Shown: positions 1 to 8,507 of the stretch, piece by piece
Position numbering within the stretch: the stretch's first letter is position 1
How the letters are laid out: each line of letters starts with the position of its first letter
Virus record (IMG/VR): IMGVR_UViG_3300020392_000036
Location: 1-35,716 of that record
DNA: 35,716 nt
Reading direction: 5' to 3' (one strand)
Origin: a virus
Made by a program: the position numbers and the translations under genes
The notes under the pieces: generated by a model
The model's input: only the letters and a program-made list of their open reading frames with translations
What the model was told of the DNA's origin: nothing
Databases searched by the model: none

Positions 1-2711
1 TTGAGCCAATTTACTGTTTGTATAGTGCCATTTCTTTTTATTCCTGAGATACTACCTTTGGGAGTACCGGTTGTATTATCAATTATAATTCTAAAATATT
101 GAGATGTGTTAATATTCGAAGGTCCTGGAGTAATATTAGCAACAAAATCTGTACCTGGATTGTTTACTTGCCATTCTATTGCCGCACTACTACCACTGTT
201 TGTTGGAAAATTTACTGTATCACCTGAACTAATCGAACCAATTGTAATTAATCTATTTCTGTATTCAATAAAACGATTTGTTTTAAATCCACTAAGAAAT
301 GTTGTTCCACTCGAACTAAAATTAAAAGTGTTTTCCCAATTAGAACCATTCCAAAGTAAATGTTGTCCGGAAATAGCACTTGATATATTAGTATCTGTTA
401 ATGAACTAAAGGTTGTATGATCATTTACGAATGTTATTGAATCTGCAGGAGCATTTGTGCTAAGAGACATTCCCGACCCAGCAACGAGTGTCAATATATC
501 TGTTGAGTTGTCTGCAATTACGTCACTTTGACCGGCTACTGAAATAGTTTTAAAGGCATCAGTTGATCCTCCACCTCCGCCACCTCCTGCGATTGTAATT
601 GTCTTTGTAGCACCTGTACCAGTTGCTGTAACACCTGCACCAACAAAGTTTAAGACTGAAGCGGCTGTTGAAAGTGACGAGCCTTCATCTTGTACTGTTA
701 TAGCAGTACCAGCTCCAGCTGTTAATAGTTCAGCGTACCAAGTTTCATCTGATCCACCGTTACCTCTAAAGCAATAGATATCATATACGTCGTAGATATT
801 TGATCCAGTTACTGACGGTTGTGCTCCGTTAAGCCAGTTTACTGTTTGTGTAGTTCCATTTCTTTTTATTCCAGAAATACTTCCTTTTGTAGCACCTGTT
901 GTGTTATCAATAATAATTCTAAAATACTGAGATCTATTAATGTTTAGTGGTCCTGGAGTAATGTTAGCAACGAAGTCTGTACCTGGATTGTTTACTTGCC
1001 ATTCAATTGCCGCACTACTGCCAGTAGTTGTTGGAAAATTTACTGTATCACCTGAACTTATTGAACCAATTGTAATTAAGCGATTTCTATATTCGATAAA
1101 CCGATTTACAGAAAATCCTGACAGGAATGTTGTTCCGCTTGAACTAAAGTTAAAGGTATTTTCCCAATTAGAGCCGTTCCACTGTAAATGTTGTCCACCA
1201 ATAGCACTTGATATGTTAGTATCTGTTAAACCTGTTAGTGTGGAACTACCTCCACTACTTGGCAAGTTTGTAAGTTGACTACCATCAAGTGCTGGTAATC
1301 TACCTGAACCATCTAGTTGTACAATTTTGTTTGCTGTTGTACCTACATCAACTGAAAGTGTTTGTATATGGTCACCTGTTGTTGTGTTTTGTGAACCTAA
1401 TAAACCTGTGCTGGCTGTAATATTAACACCGGTAATATCTCCACCACCGCCTCCGCCACCACCACCAGAGCTGGCAAAAGTAATAGTATCTCCTGCGGCA
1501 TTTGTACTAATTGTCATGTTAGGACCAGCAACTAATGTTAATATATCTGTTGCACTATCAGCGACTACATCACTTTGTCCGCTAACTGCTATTGTTTTAA
1601 AAGCTTCTGTAACACTACCACTAGCTGTACTATTAATGGTAATTGAATCAGTACTAGGATCAGTGCTTAGTGTAATATTATTACCTGCAACAAAAGTGAC
1701 TGTATCAGTTGAACTGTCTGCTACTACATTACTTTGACCACTGACTGCGATACTTTTAAAAGCTTCGGTTACTGTTCCTACACCTGTAAGTTGTGATCCG
1801 TCGATTGGTGGTAATTTTCCGTAACTATCTAGTTGTACAATCTTGCCTGCTGATGTACCTACATCAACGTTAAGTGTTTGTGTATGATCACCTGCAGTCG
1901 TGTCTTGTGTTCCGGTTAAGCCTGTGCCTGCTGTAATGTTAACTCTTGTGATATCGCCAGCACCTACTTCTGTCCATGCACTACCATTGTATACTTCTAC
2001 TTTAGTAGTTGTTGTACTAAAACGTAACATACCAGTTTGTGCAGAACTAGGTCTTTGAACATCTGTGCCTTGTGGAAGAATAATTGCATCTGTACTATCA
2101 CTTGCATCTATAGTACCACTTATGAATAAATCTTTCCATGTTTTGGTTGAACTACCTATATCAAAATTGTTAGTTGTATTAGGTATAAGATTGCTGTTAA
2201 TATCTGCATTAATGTTAATATTATCCGTATCGTCATCGCCTAATGTAATTGTGCCACCAACTGTTATATTGCCAGTAACATCTAAGTTACCTCCAACAAA
2301 TACATCTTTTACAATTCCAACACCACCACCTACAGTTAATGCACCTGTAGATGTACTAGTACTCTGCTGTGAGCTTGTTATATTAACAATACCAGCATCA
2401 CTAATTGTTAGTCTTTCAAAATTTGCTGTATAAAATCTTAGTGTATCATCATCTGCACTTTGTTCAGCGTTGATAAAAGTATCACCATCAGTATCTTTTA
2501 CGCCACCAATACTACTCCAAGCAGTGCCATTGTAACCTTCAAAAATATTTAATTGTGTATTGAATCTTATTTGACCTGTTGCAACACTAGCACCTTGTGG
2601 TCTAGCGGCTGTATTGCCTACAGGTATACGTAGACTGCCAGCTGTATTGATAGTTATATTACCACTAGCAGTACTAATTCTGTCGCGTTGATGATCTAAA
2701 TTTACAGCCAT
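1..2711 (-). CDS. Modular tail-fibre/appendage protein, C-terminus outside window
   Basis: The reading frame opens at an ATG at 2709-2711 (MAVNLDHQRDRI) and stays open to the left edge, giving about 903 residues with no stop, so it is incomplete. No enzyme motif is visible. It is built from Gly/Thr/Ser/Asn-rich beta-type modules: a phage-structural N-terminal motif (GQIRFNTQLNIFEGYNGTAW), a GNLDVTGNITVGG module, PxxDGSQLT modules and poly-Gly hinges encoded near 567-590 and 1441-1467. A 398-base segment is present twice in the same frame (4-401 and 832-1229, offset 828 bases or 276 residues). Several modules also occur in the 655-residue protein encoded at 5268-7235, so the two share ancestry. 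A late-box-like GCTAAATA lies 25 bases upstream of the start. The role as virion fibre is inferred from composition and position. Confidence 0.75.
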   Translation of the reverse strand, partial: MAVNLDHQRDRISTASGNITINTAGSLRIPVGNTAARPQGASVATGQIRFNTQLNIFEGYNGTAWSSIGGVKDTDGDTFINAEQSADDDTLRFYTANFERLTISDAGIVNITSSQQSTSTSTGALTVGGGVGIVKDVFVGGNLDVTGNITVGGTITLGDDDTDNININADINSNLIPNTTNNFDIGSSTKTWKDLFISGTIDASDSTDAIILPQGTDVQRPSSAQTGMLRFSTTTTKVEVYNGSAWTEVGAGDITRVNITAGTGLTGTQDTTAGDHTQTLNVDVGTSAGKIVQLDSYGKLPPIDGSQLTGVGTVTEAFKSIAVSGQSNVVADSSTDTVTFVAGNNITLSTDPSTDSITINSTASGSVTEAFKTIAVSGQSDVVADSATDILTLVAGPNMTISTNAAGDTITFASSGGGGGGGGGDITGVNITASTGLLGSQNTTTGDHIQTLSVDVGTTANKIVQLDGSGRLPALDGSQLTNLPSSGGSSTLTGLTDTNISSAIGGQHLQWNGSNWENTFNFSSSGTTFLSGFSVNRFIEYRNRLITIGSISSGDTVNFPTTTGSSAAIEWQVNNPGTDFVANITPGPLNINRSQYFRIIIDNTTGATKGSISGIKRNGTTQTVNWLNGAQPSVTGSNIYDVYDIYCFRGNGGSDETWYAELLTAGAGTAITVQDEGSSLSTAASVLNFVGAGVTATGTGATKTITIAGGGGGGGSTDAFKTISVAGQSDVIADNSTDILTLVAGSGMSLSTNAPADSITFVNDHTTFSSLTDTNISSAISGQHLLWNGSNWENTFNFSSSGTTFLSGFKTNRFIEYRNRLITIGSISSGDTVNFPTNSGSSAAIEWQVNNPGTDFVANITPGPSNINTSQYFRIIIDNTTGTPKGSISGIKRNGTIQTVNWL
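4..401 (-). repeat. In-frame direct repeat, copy 1 (fibre module)
   Basis: This segment aligns without gaps to 832-1229. Both encode a module containing TVNFPTNSGSSAAIEWQVNN and FNFSSSGTTFLSGF or close variants. The two copies differ at scattered, largely third-codon positions, which suggests an older duplication under protein-level selection. Confidence 0.85.
832..1229 (-). repeat. In-frame direct repeat, copy 2 (fibre module)
   Basis: This is the second copy of the module at 4-401, offset by exactly 828 bases (276 codons), so the frame is kept. It ends within the codons for SNISSAIGG, where the two copies stop matching. Confidence 0.85.
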
Positions 2712-2736
2712 ACGTATCTCACAAACTTATTGCTAG

Positions 2737-2744
2737 TATTTAGC
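2737..2744 (-). promoter_or_regulatory. Possible late promoter box (GCTAAATA)
   Basis: On the minus strand the eight bases read GCTAAATA, matching the T4 late consensus TATAAATA at six of eight positions, including the TAAATA core. It sits 25 bases before the ATG of the fibre gene, the usual spacing here. It is a weaker match than the other boxes in the window. Confidence 0.4.
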
Positions 2745-2753
2745 CGTAATACG

Positions 2754-4295
2754 TTATGTATTTTGAATTCTATACTTGTATTCACTTGCAAAAGGATTAA
2801 CTAAAAATCTATTATTTCCACCCTTTATACTACGACTGTTTGCATAATCATTGTCTAATCCTGTTGAATATATAGCATTTGTTTGACAAGTAGCTATTAA
2901 TTGTGCCTTAAGCTGTGCTGGTGTTGAATGTGGATTTGCTTGTAACAGTAATGCACCAACTCCACATACTTGAGGACTTGCCATACTAGTTCCACTAATA
3001 TTACAAATCTTGTAACTAGAATTAGGTGGATAATCTCCATTGGTCATTTCGTTTATTGTACTACATGTACTCATTACATTTGTACCAGGTGCATATATGT
3101 CTACACCAGGTCCATTTTCACTGCTACTTGCTTTTTGTTCTAAGCCGCCACTGTGTACAGTGCTATCCATATTTCCTACCATAAGTGCTTCATCATCAAA
3201 GGGAGAACTTCCTCTATTGTAATATTTGGTTCCATATGAGCTACTAACAAAATAGTTGTTGTAGTCAGTGCCACTAGGTACATCAATTTTTTGATAATAG
3301 TTTCCTGCGGCAATGCAAACATGTATTCCTGCATCAATCATTTCTTGTATATCAGTATCCACACTAGTTATTCTTGTGCCCATTCTGTAACCATAAGTTG
3401 CACTTCTATAGCTTCCTACTATTCCATATGTAGTATTTCTACCAGTGCCTGTCCAACCACCATATGTAGAGCCTCTGTAATTTATACTGGTTACATTATA
3501 GCTGTATGTACCGTAACCCCAACTCATATTAACTATTGTTGGTCTTTTATATCCTGTTGCAGGATCAACACCTTTGTTGTTGTGCCATCCTTTGATTACA
3601 TCAAAACAGTTTGATACACCTATACCACCGCTATCACCTGTTCCTTCTAGTCCACTTACTTTTACTGCGTACACTCTTGCATTTTTTGCCCAGCCATATG
3701 TTAGTCCTGCGGCAGTTCCTCCTACGTGTGTTCCATGTCCGTTATAATCTCTATAATGGTTACTACTTTGCGTTCCTGATAAACCACTTTCAGTATACCA
3801 GTTTATCTGTTGTACTCTAGAAGTTCCGCTTGCATCATTGAACTCCGGATGATCTACTTGTAATCCACTGTCTTGAATAACAACATCTACACCTGTACCA
3901 TCTAAGTTATATGTATAATCTCCAGATACTGTGTTGCCTGAGTATGGATTACTGTTTGTTATACATCTACGTAATCCCCAATTAACATAGTCTCCACTGT
4001 CACTTGTTGTTTTTGTAAAATCAGCAGTTTGTGTTGCATGTAATCCTATTTCTAAAGTATCATCATCTTCTGGAGGTATATGTACGTCTGCAACTCTACT
4101 ATCATTTTTTAGTTGTGTTGCTTCTTCGTCTGTTAAACTATAGTGTGTGTTTCTTGTGCTTAATAATCTTTCGTTAGCAACATCTACACTGCGATTGGGA
4201 ATATTTGTGTCACCTGAGCTTTGTGTCATTTCTGCTTTGAAATTACTAGCATCAACATCTCTCTTTAGACTTACAATATATTCTTTTTCACTCAT
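2754..4295 (-). CDS. Subtilisin-like serine protease (peptidase family S8)
   Basis: This 513-residue protein has the S8 catalytic set in the right order: Asp142 (VVIQDSGLQVDHPEF), His187 (NGHGTHVGGTAAG), oxyanion Asn332 (CIAAGN) and Ser437 (SGTSMASPQVCG). Residues 1-80 look like an I9-type prodomain (EYIVSLKRDV; VADVHIPPEDD), so self-processing is likely. No signal peptide or membrane segment is seen, so it probably acts in the infected cell or as a virion component. It lies 3 bases downstream of one fibre gene and 42 bases upstream of another, and an AGGA ribosome site precedes the ATG. The position suggests processing of fibres or action on host surface protein during adsorption; both are inference. 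The family call is firm, the substrate unknown. Confidence 0.9.
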   Translation of the reverse strand: MSEKEYIVSLKRDVDASNFKAEMTQSSGDTNIPNRSVDVANERLLSTRNTHYSLTDEEATQLKNDSRVADVHIPPEDDDTLEIGLHATQTADFTKTTSDSGDYVNWGLRRCITNSNPYSGNTVSGDYTYNLDGTGVDVVIQDSGLQVDHPEFNDASGTSRVQQINWYTESGLSGTQSSNHYRDYNGHGTHVGGTAAGLTYGWAKNARVYAVKVSGLEGTGDSGGIGVSNCFDVIKGWHNNKGVDPATGYKRPTIVNMSWGYGTYSYNVTSINYRGSTYGGWTGTGRNTTYGIVGSYRSATYGYRMGTRITSVDTDIQEMIDAGIHVCIAAGNYYQKIDVPSGTDYNNYFVSSSYGTKYYNRGSSPFDDEALMVGNMDSTVHSGGLEQKASSSENGPGVDIYAPGTNVMSTCSTINEMTNGDYPPNSSYKICNISGTSMASPQVCGVGALLLQANPHSTPAQLKAQLIATCQTNAIYSTGLDNDYANSRSIKGGNNRFLVNPFASEYKYRIQNT

Positions 4296-4298
4296 TGT

Positions 4299-5258
4299 TT
4301 ATCCTAGTTTGAATATCGCTCTTGAGCTTGAACCAAAATCACCTGTTCCTACATTTACATAACCACCAGATGGAACTGTAAAGGCTAGTTGTGTAGAAAA
4401 ATTACCACCGTTAGCAATTCTATCGTTCTGGTTTCCGTCTTTAAAAACATACCAGCTCGTGTTTGGAGCATTTGGTCTCCAAGCAAAATAATCTCCAGCA
4501 GGCAAACTGTTGTTGTTCCCTATGTAAGCTCCTCCTCCACCGCCACTACCTGCTACTGCACTGTCTACATATGCTTTGGTAGCCGCATGGTTTGCACTAC
4601 TAGGAGCACCGCTCAGTGTAAGTGTTCCTGTCATAGTACCACCAGATAAATTCAGTTTATTGTTAGTAAGATTAGTAATATTTGTATTTGTTGTAGCCAA
4701 ACTATTTGTTAGGTTTGTTACGTTTGTATTTGTTGTTGTTAGATCAGATTGATTAGCCATTTCAATCCATGCACCTGCATGTGCATAATATCCTTTTCCA
4801 GTTGAGTGTACATGAGCAAACATTCCGTGATATGTACTAGCACTTGGTAGATCTCCAATATTATTATACACATTTGCAAACAATACTTTATTGCCGTTTC
4901 CATCTATATCACCAGTCATTGTTCCACCTGTCAGTGATAACTTACCTGCAAGATTATTTGTGACTGTAGTAGCAAAATTAGGATCATCACCCAGTGCCGC
5001 CGCTAGTTCATTAAGTGTATCAAGTGTTGTAGGTGCACTGTCAACCAAACCTTCTACTGTAGCAAGAGTTGTCCAAGCACCATTTATTCTTATATTAAAT
5101 TGATTTGTAGTTGTATTGTAAATCATGTCACCATTTGCAGGAGTTAGTGCATCTCTTTGTACAGTTGTCATATTTGCTAAACGTAAACTTGTATCGTTTA
5201 CTTGTACTCTTGTTGTAGCATCAAAATTTACTTCTGCTGTTGATCTAATTACTGTCAT
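4299..5258 (-). CDS. Short modular tail-fibre/structural protein
   Basis: The 319-residue protein starts at an ATG preceded by AGGATT. Residues 1-70 carry a motif shared with the other fibres here (LRLANMTTVQRDALTPANGD then MIYNTTTNQFN). Residues about 123-163 are a module nearly identical to one in the 655-residue neighbour (FANVYNNIGDLPSASTYHGM then FAHVH and AHAGAW). Two LSGGTMTG repeats and an ATKAYVDSAV motif are typical of phage tail-fibre repeat proteins. After a Gly5 hinge near residue 243 comes a compact C-terminal domain that may be the exposed tip. It lies between the protease gene and the 655-residue gene with 3- and 9-base gaps, so it is almost certainly cotranscribed with them. 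A virion role is inferred; no receptor or ligand can be named. Confidence 0.7.
   Translation of the reverse strand: MTVIRSTAEVNFDATTRVQVNDTSLRLANMTTVQRDALTPANGDMIYNTTTNQFNIRINGAWTTLATVEGLVDSAPTTLDTLNELAAALGDDPNFATTVTNNLAGKLSLTGGTMTGDIDGNGNKVLFANVYNNIGDLPSASTYHGMFAHVHSTGKGYYAHAGAWIEMANQSDLTTTNTNVTNLTNSLATTNTNITNLTNNKLNLSGGTMTGTLTLSGAPSSANHAATKAYVDSAVAGSGGGGGAYIGNNNSLPAGDYFAWRPNAPNTSWYVFKDGNQNDRIANGGNFSTQLAFTVPSGGYVNVGTGDFGSSSRAIFKLG
4765..4890 (-). repeat. Fibre module shared between neighbouring genes, copy 1
   Basis: This segment matches 6382-6507 without gaps at an offset of 1617 bases (539 codons) and encodes the YNNIGDLPSASTYHGMFAHV module in two different genes. The high nucleotide similarity suggests recent exchange or duplication. 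Confidence 0.85.
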
Positions 5259-5267
5259 TTTTTAATC

Positions 5268-7235
5268 CTATACAATATTAATTGTGTTTCCCATTCCGCC
5301 ATGAATTGTACACTGATAATACAATGTTGCAGGTGCTGACATTGGAACTTTAAATATAATTGTGCCAACTTGTGCTCCGTTGTTTGTTACACCAGTATTA
5401 TATGCTGAACCACCACTTCCTGTACGTATTTGAAATGGATGTCCACTAGCATTTACAACAAACTTATATTGTTCACCTCTGCGTAGATATAATACAGGAT
5501 CATTTTCAGTTGTAGGAAACCAAATGTTTCCAGTATCACTAAACGTATAATCACTTGCTCCTGAATTTCCTACATTGAATGTATGTGCAATTGTTTTACC
5601 ATTTACATCTAAGTCACCACCAAGTTGTGGTGTTGTATCTGCTACTACGCTTGCAATACCACTACCACTAATATTAGTTAACTGTGATCCATCTACTGCT
5701 GGTAATTTTGCTGTTCCGTCTAGCTGTACAATTTTGTTTGCTGTTGTACCTACATCAACTGCAAGGGTTTGTGTGTGATCACCTGTCGTTGTATCTTGTG
5801 TGCCTGTTAAACCTGTACCTGCTGTAATATTAACTCTAGTGATATCTCCACTACCGCCCCCACTTCCAGCTGTGGCTCCCCAAGCACTATTTTCATAACT
5901 TTCTAATTGGTTAGTAGTACTATTGTAAATCATATCTCCGTTTACAGGACTGCTTATAGCATTTCGTTGTGTTGTTGTCATACTTGCTAATCTAAAAGGA
6001 GTATCTGTAACTAAAACTCTATTTGTAGCATTAAGTTCTATATTTGCACCAGCACTAATTGTTTGTGATCCTGAACCAGTTGTTGTTATGTTTGTTGCTG
6101 TAAGATTTACAACTGTAAGTGTATTAGTAGTTTTGTTATATGTAAAATCACTATCGCCACCAAAAGAACTACTATCATTAAATTGTACTTGTGTATTAGA
6201 ACCACCTGGACTTGTGCTTCCACCTCCACCACCACTGTTTGCAACCCAAGCATAGTCACTGCCATTCCAACTTAGTACGTGACCACTTGTTGGATTGCTT
6301 TGATTTAAGTGTGTATCGATAGCACCATTTAAACCAGCAGTTGTTTGATAACTTGCTAAAGCACTATTATCTGCGAGTTGTATCCATGCGCCTGCATGTG
6401 CATAATAAGCCGCACCAGTACCATGGACGTGAGCAAACATTCCGTGATAAGTGCTCGCACTTGGTAGATCTCCTATATTATTATACACATTTGCAAATAA
6501 AACTTTTCCTGTGGTAGTAATATCATTTGAACCAAAATTAGCACTACCTGTGATATTAATATTACCTGTACCTGTAATATCTTTGCTGTTTAGATCTAAA
6601 TTGCCACCAAGTTGTGGAGTTGTATCTTCAACTACATTGCTTAGACTACCACTACCACTTGCAATCCATGCGTAGTCAGATCCGTTCCAACTTAACACTT
6701 GCCCGTTTGTAGCTGTGCTTTGATTGATATGTGCATCAACACTTGCATTTGTGTAGCTAGATGCTGTGTCATTTTGTGGTATCCAATTTGCACCGTTCCA
6801 TTTTAAAACTTGTCCGTTTGAAGGAGCAACTGTAGCTGTGTCAACATCATTCAATCCGTTTATACTTCCTCCAGCACCTGCTCCAAAACCTTGTCCATTT
6901 ACCCATTCTTGTGTGGCAACTGTTCCTGTTGAATCTGGTAAATTAATTGTTCTATCTGCTGTAGGATTTATTACTCCAAATGTAGTTTCATTCCCATCTA
7001 CATTCGAACCTTCGAATACTAAATTTCCTGTATGCACAGTTCTCCATGCTTTGCCGTCTGCACCTAAATCATAAGTAGCGGTTAAGTTTGGTAAAATATT
7101 ACTTGTAACATCAGCTGAAAATGTTACACTATCTGTATCTGTATCTCCTAGCGTAACATTACCTTGAGCACTAACCTGTCCAGTCAAAGTAATATTTCCA
7201 GTGACGTCTAGGTTTTGCTTAAATTTTGTTGCCAT
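5268..7235 (-). CDS. Modular fibre/structural protein with C-terminal cupredoxin-like domain
   Basis: The 655-residue protein begins at an ATG after AGGAGATGATCG, a strong ribosome site. The N-terminal 100 residues hold the GNITL/GDTDTDSVTFSADVTSN module and a TYDLGADGKAWRTV motif also found in the first fibre. The middle holds repeated VLSWNGSDYAW and TPQLGG units, a Gly5 hinge and the YNNIGDLPSASTYHGM module. The last 110 residues are different: a beta-rich domain with His599 (ASGHPFQIRT) and a terminal Cys642-x2-His645-x2-Met648 (YYQCTIHGGMG). That is the ligand order of type 1 copper proteins, although plastocyanin usually has four residues between His and Met. Similar tails occur in marine phage structural proteins. 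Copper binding is inferred. A late box and terminator lie just upstream. Confidence 0.75.
   Translation of the reverse strand: MATKFKQNLDVTGNITLTGQVSAQGNVTLGDTDTDSVTFSADVTSNILPNLTATYDLGADGKAWRTVHTGNLVFEGSNVDGNETTFGVINPTADRTINLPDSTGTVATQEWVNGQGFGAGAGGSINGLNDVDTATVAPSNGQVLKWNGANWIPQNDTASSYTNASVDAHINQSTATNGQVLSWNGSDYAWIASGSGSLSNVVEDTTPQLGGNLDLNSKDITGTGNINITGSANFGSNDITTTGKVLFANVYNNIGDLPSASTYHGMFAHVHGTGAAYYAHAGAWIQLADNSALASYQTTAGLNGAIDTHLNQSNPTSGHVLSWNGSDYAWVANSGGGGGSTSPGGSNTQVQFNDSSSFGGDSDFTYNKTTNTLTVVNLTATNITTTGSGSQTISAGANIELNATNRVLVTDTPFRLASMTTTQRNAISSPVNGDMIYNSTTNQLESYENSAWGATAGSGGGSGDITRVNITAGTGLTGTQDTTTGDHTQTLAVDVGTTANKIVQLDGTAKLPAVDGSQLTNISGSGIASVVADTTPQLGGDLDVNGKTIAHTFNVGNSGASDYTFSDTGNIWFPTTENDPVLYLRRGEQYKFVVNASGHPFQIRTGSGGSAYNTGVTNNGAQVGTIIFKVPMSAPATLYYQCTIHGGMGNTINIV
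6382..6507 (-). repeat. Fibre module shared between neighbouring genes, copy 2
   Basis: This is the partner of 4765-4890. Both copies keep frame inside their respective genes, so the module is a movable protein unit and not random homology. Confidence 0.85.
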
Positions 7236-7255
7236 CGATCATCTCCTACTGTACA

Positions 7256-7263
7256 TATTTATT
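7256..7263 (-). promoter_or_regulatory. Late promoter box AATAAATA for the fibre operon
   Basis: The minus strand reads AATAAATA, one base from the T4 late consensus and matching the NATAAATA form reported for marine T4-like phages. It is 21 bases before the 655-residue gene and directly follows the gp23 terminator, so the fibre operon would restart here. The predicted transcript start leaves a leader of about 15 bases containing the ribosome site. Confidence 0.65.
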
Positions 7264-7270
7264 TGTTTGC

Positions 7271-7301
7271 ACAAACAAAAACAGGGCCATAAAGGCCCTG
7301 T
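7271..7301 (-). terminator. Rho-independent terminator after gp23
   Basis: On the minus strand the stem ACAGGGCC / GGCCCTGT (7281-7301, 5-base loop) is followed by TTTTTGTTTGT. It is a strong intrinsic terminator 23 bases beyond the capsid stop codon. A second small inverted repeat (GTTTG CA CAAAC) lies at 7265-7276 just past it. It would end the capsid transcript and separate it from the fibre operon. Confidence 0.9.
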
Positions 7302-7323
7302 CCTCGTTTTAATGAAATACCTA

Positions 7324-8496
7324 TTAGGTAAATGCAAGTTGACCGCTTGTTACAGCAATTTTTGCAAGATAGTCAGCGGCATTACCAAGTGATGAAGCTT
7401 GGTTGCTTAGTTCTACATAACCGTATCTGGTCATAAAGCTAACTACTGGCTCAAATGTTGCTGGGTCAAGTACTGTACCTGAACTCATTAGCGGAATATA
7501 TGGGCAATAGAACGCCGCGGCGTCTGTCTCTGTTGCACCTTTGTATCCAACAAGCACTGTATCATCAGCGGCATACTGGTTTACATATATTCTCATTGTG
7601 CCATTTAGAGTACCTACAAATTTTGTATTTGTTGGTGCTTCAAATGTTCCTTCTGTGCTTCTTGCGAAAGCTGAAGTTGTTGCACTTTGTAGTACTGTAA
7701 GTACTGTTGGGCTTACTACTGCCCAGTTACCAGCGCCACGTCTTGTTCTTGCGGCGATGTTGTTTGCTTCTTTGTTAATAAGCACTGCAAGAGCGGCATG
7801 CTCGTCACCAACAAATGTTGCTGTACCACTTACACTACCTTGTGCGTATGTGCTTGCGGCTGAACCAGCTAAACTTGAAAGACTTGCAATGATCTCTTGA
7901 TCGATTTCAGCAGTAATCTCTTGTGCAAGTGCTTGCATGATTTCTGCTTCAACATCTAAGCCGTGCATTGACTGTGCGTCTTGAGCGGCTTCAAATGTCC
8001 AACGTGCTGATAGCTTTCTGGACTTGGCTTCAACAGTTTGCTTGAGTACTTGAATACTCAACTTTTTACCTGCATCACCTTCAAGTGCTGATGTTACTGC
8101 ACCTTTGTCAGTAGCGGCACCTGAATAACCTGCGGCAATTTTGAATGGGCTTAATGCCTCATCACCTGCCGCGGTATCAATACCACTTGTAGAGTTGAAC
8201 GCTTCTGCGTAGCGAACTCTAAGTGTGTGAATCTGACCAACAGGGCCTGTCATAGGCTGTACACCAACGATTTCGTTGGCGATAACTGTTGGCATGACAC
8301 GTCTAATCACTGGAAGAATAACTTTGTTAAGTGTAGCTACGTTTCCTGCTTGAGTAGCACCAGTAGAAGCCGCCTCTGCGAGGTACTTCTTAGTGTTCTC
8401 AAGTGTTGTTTCCATTACACTCTTTTTAGTTCCAGATAGACCGTCAGTAAGAGCGATCTTTGTTTCGCTCCAATTTTCCATTAATGCGTCTGCCAT
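7324..8496 (-). CDS. gp23: Major capsid protein gp23
   Basis: This is the T4-type major head protein that forms the hexamers of the prohead lattice. The block PVIRRVMPTVIANEIVGVQP and the following GPVGQIHTLRVRY match the most conserved part of T4 gp23. A likely gp21 processing site, Leu39-Ala-Glu41 before Ala42 (KKYLAEAAS), fits the family rule L/I-x-E, so about 41 residues would be removed. The protein has 390 residues against 521 in T4; the propeptide is shorter than the 65 residues of T4 and part of the mid-region insertion seems absent. The start is fixed by AAGGAGA 7 bases before the ATG. It follows gp22 with an 11-base gap and is ended by the terminator at 7271-7301. Confidence 0.96.
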   Translation of the reverse strand: MADALMENWSETKIALTDGLSGTKKSVMETTLENTKKYLAEAASTGATQAGNVATLNKVILPVIRRVMPTVIANEIVGVQPMTGPVGQIHTLRVRYAEAFNSTSGIDTAAGDEALSPFKIAAGYSGAATDKGAVTSALEGDAGKKLSIQVLKQTVEAKSRKLSARWTFEAAQDAQSMHGLDVEAEIMQALAQEITAEIDQEIIASLSSLAGSAASTYAQGSVSGTATFVGDEHAALAVLINKEANNIAARTRRGAGNWAVVSPTVLTVLQSATTSAFARSTEGTFEAPTNTKFVGTLNGTMRIYVNQYAADDTVLVGYKGATETDAAAFYCPYIPLMSSGTVLDPATFEPVVSFMTRYGYVELSNQASSLGNAADYLAKIAVTSGQLAFT

Positions 8497-8507
8497 TTTC
8501 GGTCTCC

